Source: Thiohalophilus thiocyanatoxydans
GTDB lineage: Bacteria; Pseudomonadota; Gammaproteobacteria; UBA6429; Thiohalophilaceae
Direction: 5' to 3'
Length of the DNA: 64,000 bases
Assembly (NCBI RefSeq): GCF_004366735.1
Contig: NZ_SOQX01000002.1
Coordinates: 124,001-188,000 of the forward strand
Within the stretch, counting starts at the first letter, position 1. Each line of letters opens with the position of its first letter. Under the pieces are notes generated by a model. It did not search any database, had not been told where the DNA came from, and saw nothing but the letters and a program-made list of their open reading frames with translations. A program made the translations under genes and the position numbers. Of this stretch, positions 44,714-54,426 are shown piece by piece.

Positions 44714-45967
44714 ATGGCGGACATTGCCAATCCGGATCGGGCCGACGCCGGGCGCGCGCGTATCGACTGGGCATTGACCGAAATGCCGGTCATCCGGGAT
44801 CTGATGCAGGAGCTGGCGCGGGAAAAACCCTTGCAGGGTTTGCGTCTTGGCGGCTGCCTGCATATCACCACCGAAACCGCCAACCTGGCCCGCACGCTCA
44901 AGGCGGCCGGCGCCGAACTGGTGTTGTGCGCCAGTAATCCATTGAGCACCCAGGATGATGTGGCTGCCTCGCTGGTGCAGCATGACGATATTCCGGTCTT
45001 CGCCCGGCGCGGGGAATCGCACGAGGTCTATTACCAGCATATTCATGCCGTTCTGGATCACCGGCCGCAGGTGACGCTGGATGATGGCGCCGATCTGATC
45101 AGCGAGCTGCACCGTTCGCGCCCGGAGCTGTTGGCCACGATGATCGGGGGGACCGAGGAGACCACCACCGGCGTCATTCGTCTGCGGGCCATGGCGGCCG
45201 ACGGGGCGTTGCAGGTGCCGGTGCTGGCGGTGAACGATGCCATGACCAAGCATCTGTTCGACAACCGCTACGGCACGGGCCAGAGCGCCCTGGACGGGAT
45301 CATCCGCGCCACGAATATCCTGCTGGCGGGCAAGACCTTTTGCGTGGCCGGTTATGGCTGGTGCGGGCGGGGCGTGGCCCGGCGTGCCGCCGGCCATGGG
45401 GCGAAGGTGATCGTGTGCGAGGTCGAGCCGCTGCGCGCGCTGGAGGCGGCGATGGACGGCTACCGGGTGATGCCCCTGCTGGAGGCGGCCGCACAGGCGG
45501 ACTTTATGCTGACGGTGACCGGTGATAAACAGGTCATCGACACAGCCCATTTCGAGGTGATGAAAGACGGTTGCGTGCTGGCCAATGCCGGCCACTTCAA
45601 TGTCGAGATCAATCTGGAGGCCCTGGAAGCGCTGAGCCGCGGGACAAGTCGACCGCGGGAACATGTGCAGGAGTATACGCTGGAAGATGGACGCCGGATT
45701 CGCCTGCTGGCCGAAGGACGGCTGGTCAATCTGGCCGCGGCCGAAGGTCATCCCTCGGCGGTGATGGACATGAGTTTTGCCAATCAGGTGCTGGGCGTGC
45801 TGCATCTGGTCCGGCAGCGGGGCAAACTGACTCCGGGCGTCCATGCGGTGCCGACGGCGATCGATCAGCAGGTCGCCCGGCGCAAACTGGCCGCCATGCA
45901 GATTGAAATCGATACCCTGACACCGAGCCAGCAGGCCTATCTGGCCAGTTGGCAGGAAGGCACCTGA
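44714..45967 (+). CDS. ahcY: Adenosylhomocysteinase (short form)
   Basis: 417 residues. [36 protein letters not shown], the NAD-binding [20 protein letters not shown] and the end [21 protein letters not shown] are all typical. It splits S-adenosylhomocysteine to adenosine and homocysteine. It lacks the 40-residue insert of many bacterial and eukaryal enzymes and so matches the shorter type found in archaea and some bacteria. The ATG at 44714 has GAGGGG 7 bases upstream. pcm follows directly. Confidence 0.96.
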   Translation: MADIANPDRADAGRARIDWALTEMPVIRDLMQELAREKPLQGLRLGGCLHITTETANLARTLKAAGAELVLCASNPLSTQDDVAASLVQHDDIPVFARRGESHEVYYQHIHAVLDHRPQVTLDDGADLISELHRSRPELLATMIGGTEETTTGVIRLRAMAADGALQVPVLAVNDAMTKHLFDNRYGTGQSALDGIIRATNILLAGKTFCVAGYGWCGRGVARRAAGHGAKVIVCEVEPLRALEAAMDGYRVMPLLEAAAQADFMLTVTGDKQVIDTAHFEVMKDGCVLANAGHFNVEINLEALEALSRGTSRPREHVQEYTLEDGRRIRLLAEGRLVNLAAAEGHPSAVMDMSFANQVLGVLHLVRQRGKLTPGVHAVPTAIDQQVARRKLAAMQIEIDTLTPSQQAYLASWQEGT

Positions 45968-45978
45968 GCAAGCTCACC

Positions 45979-46671
45979 ATGCAGGAAGCCCAACAACAGA
46001 TGCTCGATACCATCGCGGCCGAGGCGCGCTATACCGCCGACTATACCGGCCGCAGCCGGTTCAGCCCCGCGGTGATGCAGGCGCTGGGCGAGGTGGATCG
46101 GGCGGCGTTTGTTTCGCCCGCCTACCGGGATCGCGCCTATGACAACGGCCCGCTGCCGATTGGCGACGGCCAGACCATCTCCCAGCCCTATATCGTGGCG
46201 CTGATGACCGAGCTGCTGGATCTGACGCCCGACAGCGTGGTGCTGGAGATTGGCACCGGCTCGGGCTATCAGGCGGCGGTGCTGGCGCAACTGGCCCGGC
46301 AGGTTTACAGCCTGGAGCGGTTCTGTGGACTGGCCGAGACGGCGCGGGAGCGATTTACCCGGCTGGGTTACACCAATATCGAAGTGCGTTGTGCCAACGG
46401 CTATAACGGCTGGCGGGAGAAAGCGCCGTTCGACGGGATCATTGTCACCGCCGCGGCCCCGGACATTCCACCGGCGCTGGTGGCACAGCTCAAACCGGGC
46501 GGCCGGCTGGTGATCCCGGTCGGCCCGCCCTACGGTTATCAGGTCTTAATGGTCGTGACTCGCGATGCGGCCGGCAAAATCGAGCAGCGCAAGGTGCTCG
46601 GGGTCGCCTTTGTGCCGCTCATTGATGACGGGATCGACAATGGCGACGAGGCCGGGCGTTCGAAACAGTAG
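45979..46671 (+). CDS. pcm: Protein-L-isoaspartate O-methyltransferase
   Basis: 230 residues. QTISQPYIVALMTELL and VLEIGTGSGYQAAVLAQL are the conserved substrate and SAM sites; DGIIVTAAAPDIPPAL follows. It methylates damaged isoaspartate residues for repair and gives S-adenosylhomocysteine, the substrate of AhcY just upstream. The start is uncertain: ATG 45979 is 12 bases after ahcY with AGGAAGG too far away; a TTG at 45949 would overlap ahcY. Confidence 0.92.
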   Translation: MQEAQQQMLDTIAAEARYTADYTGRSRFSPAVMQALGEVDRAAFVSPAYRDRAYDNGPLPIGDGQTISQPYIVALMTELLDLTPDSVVLEIGTGSGYQAAVLAQLARQVYSLERFCGLAETARERFTRLGYTNIEVRCANGYNGWREKAPFDGIIVTAAAPDIPPALVAQLKPGGRLVIPVGPPYGYQVLMVVTRDAAGKIEQRKVLGVAFVPLIDDGIDNGDEAGRSKQ

Positions 46672-46688
46672 TGGAAGGTTGTTCAGAC

Positions 46689-47078
46689 TCAGGCGGCGAA
46701 GCGGCTCTGCAGATAGGCGATGATCTCGTTCGACTCGTACAGCCAGCGCACCTGGCCATCGTGTTCGGTGATGCGCAGGCAGGGAACCTTGACCTCGCCG
46801 CCGCCTTCGAGCAGGGCAGTGCGATGGGTCGGATCGTGCAGGGCGTCCCGCTGTTCAATGTTCAGCGACAGGCGCCTGGCGGCGCGGCGCACCTTGATGC
46901 AAAACGGACAGCTGCGAAACTGATAAAGCGCCAGCTGCCGGGTTGCCGCGTCGATCTGTTGCTGCTGTTCGGGATCGCGGGTGATACCCCGCGGGGTGGT
47001 CAGTTTATTGAGCAGCAGGATAATGGGGGAAAGCACCAGGCGCAGGGTCTTGAAAAAGTAACGGATCAACCACTTCAT
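46689..47078 (-). CDS. Membrane-anchored glutaredoxin/GST N-terminal domain protein
   Basis: 129 residues. A hydrophobic stretch at about 9-24 (FKTLRLVLSPIILLLNK) is followed by a thioredoxin fold with active site SCPFCIKV and the cis-Pro region VKVPCLRI. It resembles glutaredoxin-like glutathione S-transferase N domains. It probably reduces or binds glutathione mixed disulfides at the membrane. Convergent with pcm. Confidence 0.85.
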   Translation of the reverse strand: MKWLIRYFFKTLRLVLSPIILLLNKLTTPRGITRDPEQQQQIDAATRQLALYQFRSCPFCIKVRRAARRLSLNIEQRDALHDPTHRTALLEGGGEVKVPCLRITEHDGQVRWLYESNEIIAYLQSRFAA

Positions 47079-47198
47079 TATTACAGATACCGGGGTTTTA
47101 AACGGCGCTCAGCATAACAAATCCGCCCGTCGCAGGGGGCGCCGTGCGCACGATTCGGGCAAATTCTTTGTCCCTGGCGCCGAAGTGGATATAGACGC

Positions 47199-47690
47199 TC
47201 AGGCAGGATGCGGTTTCCAGTAGCGGTGCTGATACGCCTGTTCGCGATCGTCGCTATCCAGCGCCTGCAGGCCCTGATGCATGAAAAAGTCGCCGGCCTC
47301 GCGTTGTGCACGCACCAGCAGGCCGCCGAGCCGGCGCGTCTGGACCTGTTGTTCGGCCATTTGTAACAACTGTGTGCCGATGCCCTGTTGCTGGTGATCG
47401 GGGTGCACATAGAGACCGTGCAACAGTAATCCGGAGTCGGCGCCGGCGGGCAGTTCACGCGCCTGCGGGGTATCCAGTGCCGCCACGCCGACAATCCCCC
47501 GGGGTGTCTCGGCAACCCATAACTGCAGATGGGCCAGATCATCGGGAGCATAGCGATAACTGGGCATTGCCAGACGCTTGACCCGGTCGGGCAATGCCCA
47601 GCCCATTACGGCCGCCTCGATCACCCTGTTGACTGCGGGCAGATCCGCCGCCGTGGCGCGACGCAGAGTGAGCGTACTGGAATCGTTCAC
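47199..47690 (-). CDS. GNAT family N-acetyltransferase
   Basis: 163 residues. LHGLYVHPDHQQQGIGTQLL is motif A for acetyl-CoA binding; DFFMHQGLQAL follows. The substrate is unknown. The start is a GTG at 47690 (MNDSSTLTLRRATAADLPAV), just downstream of hspQ on the same strand, 19 bases away. Confidence 0.88.
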   Translation of the reverse strand: MNDSSTLTLRRATAADLPAVNRVIEAAVMGWALPDRVKRLAMPSYRYAPDDLAHLQLWVAETPRGIVGVAALDTPQARELPAGADSGLLLHGLYVHPDHQQQGIGTQLLQMAEQQVQTRRLGGLLVRAQREAGDFFMHQGLQALDSDDREQAYQHRYWKPHPA

Positions 47691-47709
47691 GGCGACGCGC
47701 TGGCGGTAC

Positions 47710-48024
47710 TCAGTTCAGCGACTGACGGGGCTGGTAGCTGCTGCCGTTGAAATCGGTAAAGTAACTCTCCAGCGCCGGATGACGGATCGGATCCCCGCTG
47801 TCATCGGCTTCCAGATGGCGTTCGGCCACATAGGTCATGTGGTCACCGTTGTCGACCAGCACGTGATACCAGGGTTGATCCCTGGGCGGTTGGCTGCGGG
47901 CGACCTGTTCGTACCATTCGTCGCTGCCCTCGAATACCGGATCCACGTCCACAATGACGCCGCGATAGTCGAATTTAAGGTGATGAACGACCTGGCCGAG
48001 GGTGAAATGTGCCTGCGTTGCCAT
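47710..48024 (-). CDS. hspQ: Heat shock protein HspQ
   Basis: 104 residues. FTLGQVVHHLKFDYRGVIVD, DQPWYHVLVDNGDHMTYVAE and the end IRHPALESYFTDF match the hemimethylated-DNA-binding HspQ family, which takes part in protein degradation through Lon in enterobacteria. AGGAGAG lies before the ATG at 48024. Confidence 0.94.
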   Translation of the reverse strand: MATQAHFTLGQVVHHLKFDYRGVIVDVDPVFEGSDEWYEQVARSQPPRDQPWYHVLVDNGDHMTYVAERHLEADDSGDPIRHPALESYFTDFNGSSYQPRQSLN

Positions 48025-48130
48025 GAGTACTCTCCTGATTAATGTTCGTGTGATCAATATCGGGACGCCGTGATTGAAAACAAGGGGGCAAACACGATTG
48101 AACGACCGGGGCTCAGGCCCGGTCTGCCGC

Positions 48131-48790
48131 TCAACCGCCGAGCAGGCGTTGAATCAGTTGCAGTATGGCACTGATAAACGGGGTGATGACCCGCCACAAC
48201 ACGCCGGTCAGCAGCAGGACCAGCAGGATCGCAATACCGAAAGGTTCCACCCGGCTCAGGGCCCTGCCCAGCGGCGGCGGCAGCAGACTGGTCGCAATGC
48301 GCCCCCCGTCGGTGGGGGGTAACGGGATCAGGTTAAACACCATCAGCAGAATATTAATGAACATGCCGAACATGCTCATATAGACCAGCGGCAGGGCAAT
48401 GTTCTCCCCGCCGGCAGGTAACAGCGTGGCCAGTTTGCCGATCATGCCCCAGCCGATGGCCATCAGGAAGTTGGCGCCGGGGCCGGCGGCGGCGACCCAG
48501 GCGCTGTCCCGCCGGGGGTGACGCAAATTACGCCAGTCGATGGGTACCGGTTTGGCCCAGCCGAAGGCGAAGCCGACGGTGAAGATCAGTATCAGCGGGA
48601 CCAGGATGGTGCCGACAGGATCAATATGCTTGATGGGATTCAATGTGAGTCGACCCAGCATGGCAGCCGTCGGATCGCCGAGCCGGTTGGCCATCCAGCC
48701 GTGGGCGACCTCGTGCACCACGATACCGAACAGGGTCGGCACAATGGCAATGGCGATAAACTGTGTGGTGCTAAGTTCGTTGGCAAACAT
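48131..48790 (-). CDS. Site-2 protease family zinc metalloprotease (M50)
   Basis: 219 residues, six predicted membrane helices. The zinc motif HEVAH is in VVHEVAHGWMANRLGDPTAA, and the second metal-site motif NLIPLPPTDGGRI is near residue 170. It should cut substrates inside the inner membrane. This small type, without PDZ domain, is common in bacteria; targets unknown. Confidence 0.93.
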   Translation of the reverse strand: MFANELSTTQFIAIAIVPTLFGIVVHEVAHGWMANRLGDPTAAMLGRLTLNPIKHIDPVGTILVPLILIFTVGFAFGWAKPVPIDWRNLRHPRRDSAWVAAAGPGANFLMAIGWGMIGKLATLLPAGGENIALPLVYMSMFGMFINILLMVFNLIPLPPTDGGRIATSLLPPPLGRALSRVEPFGIAILLVLLLTGVLWRVITPFISAILQLIQRLLGG

Positions 48791-48941
48791 GGTTATCGGG
48801 ACCGGGCGTTACAGGGCGGTAGCGGCAGCATGAACCGCCGTGGCATGGCGCAAGACGTACTATACTATTTAAATAGCGGCGAGAATGACGCCATTGTCGG
48901 ATAGACAGGGCGACAACGGCGCAGAAGGGCAAAGCGGGGCC

Positions 48942-49292
48942 TCAGTTACGGGCTGACGGCTCCGCCTCGCGGTTTTGCAGCTGCTCCCGATATTTGCGGG
49001 TCAGCGCCAGGAAACGGGGCGTCGGCCCGACATCCTCGTATATCGGATCACCGTGGTCGTCCTCGCTGATGATTTTGTCACCGGGAACATAGGGCAGGGC
49101 GGCTTCCAGCTCATCCAGTGCGGTGGTGATAAGATCGAGCAACAGTTGTTCCTGCGTGCGGCCCGGATACATCTCCTGCAGGGCCAGCAGACGGGCACCC
49201 TGTTCCAGTGGCAGTTCGATCGTACTGCGGATTACCGGTTCTTCAGGGCGTGCGCTGCCGGCCCATTCATTCAACAGTTGTTTGATATGCAT
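48942..49292 (-). CDS. Conserved hypothetical protein
   Basis: 116 residues beginning MHIKQLLNEWAGSA; LPLEQGARLLALQEMYPGRT and GDPIYEDVGPTPRFLALTRKY resemble a family of small gammaproteobacterial proteins sometimes labelled pilin-related without firm evidence. Soluble, acidic and partly helical. AGGAGA is 5 bases before the ATG at 49292; upstream codons to 49478 are not conserved. Confidence 0.75.
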   Translation of the reverse strand: MHIKQLLNEWAGSARPEEPVIRSTIELPLEQGARLLALQEMYPGRTQEQLLLDLITTALDELEAALPYVPGDKIISEDDHGDPIYEDVGPTPRFLALTRKYREQLQNREAEPSARN

Positions 49293-49492
49293 GCTCTCTC
49301 CTGCCCGTATCCTGTATCGACTCTGAAAATATAGGCTATTTGTCCTGCCCGGGCTGCTCGCCCTGGACCGTTTCACCTCAGTGTAACAAGAATCATCATG
49401 CTGGCAATGGGGTGATTGGGGCGGGCGATACTTGAAATTATCCGCCCGCGAAGCGACCCTGTAAGCAGGATCACACAAACCAGAGAAGCACT

Positions 49493-50587
49493 ATGTGTAA
49501 AAGGGTATGGAAAGTACGGCAATGGACCGGCGCACTGTTTCTGGTGCTGTTTCTGCCGGGAACCGTCGGCGCCGCAACACTCAACGGGGAACTGGTCAAT
49601 CCCGAGGCGGTAGCCAGTGAATGGCGTCTGCCGGAGAATGTGATTGATACCCGGCAACTGCCGCAGTTCTCATTGAAGAAGAACCATGATGCCGATACCC
49701 CGCTGCCGGTGTATCAGTTGACCGGGCAGACCTATTTTCTGTTCGGGACAATTTCGACTCTGAATGAGGACAACCGGGGCTGGAATGGTAACGCCGGTTT
49801 TGTCGTTACCGACGAGGGTGTGGTTGTCATCGACACCCTGGGAACGCCATTGCTGGGACAGCGGCTTATCGCCACCGTGCGCAGTGTGACGGACAAGCCG
49901 ATCCGGTATCTGATCATTACCCATAATCATCCCGATCACGCGTACGGCGCCGCGGCTTTCCAGGCGCTGGAAGAGGTAACGATCATCGCCCATCCGGGTA
50001 CCCGTGAATACAACAAGTCCTCGACTCTGGAAGAGTCGGTAGCCTATCGGCGTGATCAGCTGGCTGAGGATATGCGGGGTTTTTCCCCGCCCGGGGCAGA
50101 CCAGTATATCGAGCAGTCGCGGTTTGACAAAGAAGTTATCGAGCTGGGCGAACAACGATTCGAGATCTATAATACCGGCCGACATCACTCGTACGGCGAC
50201 CTGGTGGTTTACCAGCCGGCCGAGGAGCTTGTCTGGATTTCCGATCTGGCATTTAATCAACGTACGACCTACATGGGTGACGGGGACAGCGAGCAGATTC
50301 TGGAAGGTCAAAAATGGTTGCTGGATAACTTCCCCGATGTGCGGCTGATGATTCCCGGTCATGGCGGACCGCAGACCGAACCGTTTCCGATGGTGAGCAA
50401 AACCCGTAATTACGTACAACAGTTACGCAAGGAGATGCGCGAAGCGGTGGAGCAGGGTGTGTCCCTGCAGGATGCGGTCAACAACAGTCATTTCGAGGAT
50501 TGGGAGGGCACCCAATTGTATGAAGAAAATCATCGCGCCAACGCCAATTATATTTATCGGGAAATGGAAAAAGAATTTTTTGAATAG
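49493..50587 (+). CDS. Secreted metallo-beta-lactamase-fold hydrolase, SoxH-like
   Basis: 364 residues with a signal peptide (WTGALFLVLFLPGTVGA) and an MBL domain: ITHNHPDHAYGAAAF (HxHxDH), later HHSYGDLVVYQPAEELVW and GHGGPQTEPF. It resembles SoxH and quinoprotein-relay metallohydrolases of the periplasm. A link to sulfur oxidation is plausible given soxYZ, but this gene is 45 kb from them. The start shown gives the first methionine before the signal peptide. Confidence 0.85.
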   Translation: MCKRVWKVRQWTGALFLVLFLPGTVGAATLNGELVNPEAVASEWRLPENVIDTRQLPQFSLKKNHDADTPLPVYQLTGQTYFLFGTISTLNEDNRGWNGNAGFVVTDEGVVVIDTLGTPLLGQRLIATVRSVTDKPIRYLIITHNHPDHAYGAAAFQALEEVTIIAHPGTREYNKSSTLEESVAYRRDQLAEDMRGFSPPGADQYIEQSRFDKEVIELGEQRFEIYNTGRHHSYGDLVVYQPAEELVWISDLAFNQRTTYMGDGDSEQILEGQKWLLDNFPDVRLMIPGHGGPQTEPFPMVSKTRNYVQQLRKEMREAVEQGVSLQDAVNNSHFEDWEGTQLYEENHRANANYIYREMEKEFFE

Positions 50588-50633
50588 TTGCCTGTCGACT
50601 GATTTTTTCTGCTAATAACAAAAAAGGAACATT

Positions 50634-51587
50634 ATGGCGTATATCGACGTCTTTAACGGCGATGCCGATGGTATCTGCGCCCTGCATCAATTGCGCCTGG
50701 CTAACCCGCTGGAAAGTCAGCTGGTGACCGGCGTCAAGCGGGATATTGAACTGTTGAAAAAAGTTGAAGCCGCTGCCGGCGATCAGGTAACGGTACTGGA
50801 TATCTCGCTGGACAAGAACCGGGACGATCTGATTCGGCTTCTCGAGGCAGGCGCCGGGGTTCTCTATTTTGATCACCACTATGCCGGCGAGATACCGCAA
50901 CATTCCGATCTCGAGACCCATATCGATACCGAGGCCAATATATGCAGCGGCTTGCTGGTGAACCGTTATCTGGAAAACGCCTATCTGCCCTGGGCGGTTG
51001 CCGCCGCCTTTGGTGACAACCTGTTCACTGCGGCCCGACAGGCGGCGTCGCCGTTGAATCTGAGCGAGGAACAGCTGGAAGAACTCAAGTTACTCGGAAC
51101 CTGTCTCAACTATAACGGTTACGGCGCCAGTCTGGCGGATCTGGTTTATACGCCGGATGAGCTGTATCGGCTTGTCGCCGGCTACGTCGATCCGTTCGCC
51201 TTTATTCACGATGAGCCCGGCTATGCCCGTTTGCAGGAGGCCTATTACTCGGATTTTGAGCGCGTGCAGGCGCTAAGGCCCGACTATGTCGATGCGCATC
51301 ATGCGCTCTACGTCCTGCCGGATGCTCCCTGGGCGCGCCGGGTAAGCGGGATCTATGCCAATGATCTGGCACAACAGTATCCGGATCGTGCGCACGCCAT
51401 GCTGACCGTGCGGCCCGAGGGCGGGTTTCTGGTCAGTGTGCGCGCACCGTTGAACAACAAGTGTGGCGCGGATGAATTGTGCCGGCAGTTTGACACCGGG
51501 GGCGGACGCAAAGCGGCGGCTGGAATTAATCATCTGCCGCAAGAGCTCTACGACGCATTTGTTCAGTCCTTCAAGACGGCGTTTTAA
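50634..51587 (+). CDS. DHH-family phosphoesterase
   Basis: 317 residues. It begins MAYIDVFNGDADGICALHQL (metal-binding DxD), and YFDHHYAGEIP is the DHH motif; the C-terminal DHHA1 part ends with GGGRKAAAGINHLP. It may be an oligoribonuclease or cyclic-dinucleotide phosphodiesterase, but the substrate is unproven. AAAAAGGAA precedes the ATG. Confidence 0.92.
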   Translation: MAYIDVFNGDADGICALHQLRLANPLESQLVTGVKRDIELLKKVEAAAGDQVTVLDISLDKNRDDLIRLLEAGAGVLYFDHHYAGEIPQHSDLETHIDTEANICSGLLVNRYLENAYLPWAVAAAFGDNLFTAARQAASPLNLSEEQLEELKLLGTCLNYNGYGASLADLVYTPDELYRLVAGYVDPFAFIHDEPGYARLQEAYYSDFERVQALRPDYVDAHHALYVLPDAPWARRVSGIYANDLAQQYPDRAHAMLTVRPEGGFLVSVRAPLNNKCGADELCRQFDTGGGRKAAAGINHLPQELYDAFVQSFKTAF

Positions 51588-51648
51588 TTGATATGGCGAC
51601 CATCCATCCATGCTGGCGCTGCCCCGAAGCGGATAACAGGAGGCAAGG

Positions 51649-52854
51649 ATGGTTGAGACAGTGATAACAACCCGGGAGGATCTGAGCCCGGCCGGGTTTG
51701 CCGTGGAGATGGTTGAACGCAAGGGGCTGGGCCATCCCGATACCATCTGCGATGCGCTGGCCGAGGCGCTCAGCCTGGCCCTGTGTCGTTATTATCGCGA
51801 CCATTTCGGCCTGATGCTGCATCATAACGTGGACAAGGCGCTGTTATGGGGCGGTGAATCCCATCCCGCTTTCGGTGGCGGTGAGATTGTCGTGCCGATG
51901 GAAATTTTCCTCGCCGGTCGGGCCACCTCGAGTTACAAAGGCCACCGTGTGCCGATCGGCGAGCTGGTCGAGGAGACGGTGCATCGCTGGCTGCAGGAGA
52001 ATCTGCATGCCCTGCAACATGAACCGGCACCGGTGATTCATCCTCTGATACGTCATGGTTCGGTGGAACTGGTGGAACTGTATGAACGCCAGCAGCGCAC
52101 CGGTGTGGCCCTGGCGAATGACACCTCCTGCGGGGTCGGTTATGCGCCGCTGGATGAACTCGAACAGCTGGTTTACGCCACCGAGCGGCACCTCAACAGC
52201 CCGCAAATCAAACACCGTTATCCTGCATTGGGCGAGGATATCAAGATAATGGGGGTTCGACAGCAAGCGGGCATCGAGTTAACGATAGCCTGCGCACTCG
52301 TGGACCGCCATGTCCGTGATGCCGACGAGTACCTGGCCTACAAACAAACGATCGTGGAGCTGGTCAGCAACAAGGCGGCCGGGATCACCGCTCTGCCGTT
52401 GCAGGTTAACGTCAATACGGCCGATGCGCCGGAGCAGGAGCGTTTCTATCTGACCGTGACCGGGACTTCCGCCGAGGCCGGGGATGACGGTGAGGTCGGT
52501 CGGGGTAATCGCACCAACGGCCTGATTACGCCGGGCCGACCCATGAACATGGAGGCGGCAGCCGGGAAAAATCCGGTCACTCATGTTGGCAAGCTGTATA
52601 ACCTGACCGCTCAGGCGATGGCCCGTGATCTGGTGGATGCGTTGCCGGAGGTGGCGGCGGCGGAGTGTTTTCTGGTCAGTCGGATTGGTCAGCCGATCCG
52701 TGAGCCCTGGTTGCTGGAAGTGCGACTGCAATTGATGGCGGGGAGTGAACTGACGTCCATTCGTTCGGCGGTGGAGGCGATTGCCCGTGAGCGGCTGGAG
52801 AAAATCGATCAGTTGCAGGATCAGTTGCTCGACTCGGTGGTGCCGGTTTACTGA
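51649..52854 (+). CDS. metK: Archaeal-type S-adenosylmethionine synthetase
   Basis: 401 residues. [21 protein letters not shown] at the N terminus, [35 protein letters not shown] and [20 protein letters not shown] are the signature blocks of the archaeal MAT family (AdoMet_Synthase), not of ordinary bacterial MetK. It makes SAM from methionine and ATP. AGGAGGCAAGG leads into the ATG. A standard metK may exist elsewhere. It follows the DHH gene by about 60 bases. Confidence 0.94.
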   Translation: MVETVITTREDLSPAGFAVEMVERKGLGHPDTICDALAEALSLALCRYYRDHFGLMLHHNVDKALLWGGESHPAFGGGEIVVPMEIFLAGRATSSYKGHRVPIGELVEETVHRWLQENLHALQHEPAPVIHPLIRHGSVELVELYERQQRTGVALANDTSCGVGYAPLDELEQLVYATERHLNSPQIKHRYPALGEDIKIMGVRQQAGIELTIACALVDRHVRDADEYLAYKQTIVELVSNKAAGITALPLQVNVNTADAPEQERFYLTVTGTSAEAGDDGEVGRGNRTNGLITPGRPMNMEAAAGKNPVTHVGKLYNLTAQAMARDLVDALPEVAAAECFLVSRIGQPIREPWLLEVRLQLMAGSELTSIRSAVEAIARERLEKIDQLQDQLLDSVVPVY

Positions 52855-52960
52855 GCCGGCCCGGGTCAAAGTGAGCCGGTGAACGAATCCGGCTTCGTCA
52901 TACGACGGAGTATGTTCCTGGTTCTGTCGCCGTTGTTCATCCTGCTGGTTTATTTAGGGT

Positions 52961-53908
52961 ATGACGATGAAGATGAAAAAGCGGATATTCTCGCCGGCGC
53001 GTCGACGTTTGTTACGGGCCGGTACCGCCCTGGCCCTGCCTTTGCTGTGGCCGAAGCTGGGCCGGGCTGTCGGAGCGGATAAAATCCTGCGCCCCATTCC
53101 CGCCAGTGAGGAAATGATTCCGGCGATTGGCATGGGAACCTGGCTGACCTTTGGGATCGATCCGGATAACACCGCGCAAATGCGGGTGCGGGAGAGGATC
53201 CTGCGCATGTTTTTCGAGCGGGGCGGGACGTTGATCGACTCCTCGCCCATGTACGGTACGGCGGAAGAGGTCGTCGGTAAATGTCTGGAACGTCTTGACG
53301 ATGATCCCGATCTGTTTGCCGCCACCAAAGTCTGGACCCGTGGCTGGCGTGCCGGCGTGCGGCAGATGGAACGTTCAAAACTGTTATGGGACGTGGAACG
53401 ATTCGATCTGATGCAGGTGCATAACCTGCTCGATTGGGAGACGCACCTGGCCACACTCAAGGAGTGGAAAGCGGCGGGACGGATTCGTTACATCGGCGTG
53501 ACCACCTCGCACGGACGGCGCCATGCGGAACTGGCGAAAGTCATGGAAAAAGAGCTGCTGGATTTTGTGCAGCTGACTTACAACCTGCTGGACCGGGAGG
53601 CGGAGCAACGGCTGTTGCCGCTGGCAAAGGAGCGGGGGATTGCCGTGCTCGTTAATCGGCCGTTTCAGGGCGGCGGGTTGTTCGATCGTTTTGCTTCGCA
53701 ACCCTTGCCGGAGTGGGCAGCACAAATCGATTGCGAGAACTGGGCCCAGTTCTTTCTCAAATTCATTATTTCGCACCCGGCCGTGACCTGCGCGATTCCG
53801 GCCACTTCGCAGGTGGCCCATATGCGCGAGAACATGGGGGCCGGTTACGGGCGCCTGCCGGATGCGAAGCTGCGCCGGCGAATGATCGAGTATGTTCGCG
53901 GCCTGTAA
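52961..53908 (+). CDS. Tat-exported aldo/keto reductase
   Basis: 315 residues. The N terminus has a twin-arginine signal (ARRRLLRAGTALALPLLW), then an aldo/keto reductase barrel: GTLIDSSPMYGTAEEVVGK holds the catalytic Asp and Tyr, and a Lys lies in AATKVW. The cofactor region is GIAVLVNRPFQGG. It should act in the periplasm, where its electron donor is unknown. Starts at 52961 or 52967; the second has AGGGT at better spacing. Confidence 0.9.
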   Translation: MTMKMKKRIFSPARRRLLRAGTALALPLLWPKLGRAVGADKILRPIPASEEMIPAIGMGTWLTFGIDPDNTAQMRVRERILRMFFERGGTLIDSSPMYGTAEEVVGKCLERLDDDPDLFAATKVWTRGWRAGVRQMERSKLLWDVERFDLMQVHNLLDWETHLATLKEWKAAGRIRYIGVTTSHGRRHAELAKVMEKELLDFVQLTYNLLDREAEQRLLPLAKERGIAVLVNRPFQGGGLFDRFASQPLPEWAAQIDCENWAQFFLKFIISHPAVTCAIPATSQVAHMRENMGAGYGRLPDAKLRRRMIEYVRGL

Positions 53909-53953
53909 TCCGTGATATTGGCAACTTCGCCGCCGGCGGCGCGGCGGACCCGA

Positions 53954-54163
53954 TCAGGCCGCGCGCATGAAGGTGTAGTCGCTGCCGTCGCGTTTCACCT
54001 TGAGCGGGACACGCTGAATAGTGATCTCCTCGCCATCCTTGATGTTACGCGGCTCGCCACCGGCAACAACAAAACCCTCATAAGTCACGCCACAATGATA
54101 CAGGCCCAGTTTGTCATGTTTTCCGGGACGCAGTGTGAGGGTATTGGTTGTTTCTTCTGCCAT
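53954..54163 (-). CDS. Small conserved hypothetical protein, 69 aa
   Basis: MAEETTNTLTLRPGKHDKLG, then GLYHCGVTYEGFVVAGGEPR, a small beta-rich soluble protein with one cysteine. No family was identified with confidence. AAAGGAGG is 5 bases before the ATG at 54163. Convergent with the reductase. Confidence 0.75.
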   Translation of the reverse strand: MAEETTNTLTLRPGKHDKLGLYHCGVTYEGFVVAGGEPRNIKDGEEITIQRVPLKVKRDGSDYTFMRAA

Positions 54164-54224
54164 GGTGTACCTCCTTTCCGGGATTGGTTTATCTCCAGTA
54201 CTGCGGATCTAGATCAGTGTCGGG

Positions 54225-54312
54225 CCGCTTTCAAGCCGTGTTGCGGCAATAGCGGTATTCCGAATGCCGGATCACTTTGACTTTTAATCGGTGCTGGTAT
54301 TTTGAACGCTTA
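54225..54312 (+). repeat. Dispersed repeat, degenerate copy 1
   Basis: GCCGGATCACTTTGAC, TTTAATCGGTGCTG and TTTTGAACGCTTAATTTA resemble parts of 37104-37180, 56838-57009 and 62800-62940. It lies just before the tex leader. Confidence 0.5.
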
Positions 54313-54426
54313 ATTTAGCTAGCGTGTTTGGGTAATCAGATCAAGCCGATTTAAAAACCTGCACTTGCGGTGGCTTTGTTAAGATCCGGGTTCTGTTGTT
54401 AACCGAATTCACAGGTTGTCTGCTGC

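Noticed and set aside
52879-53082. Small membrane protein frame before the aldo/keto reductase
   Set aside because: Its second half is the reductase Tat region in another frame, and the ribosome site fits the reductase instead.
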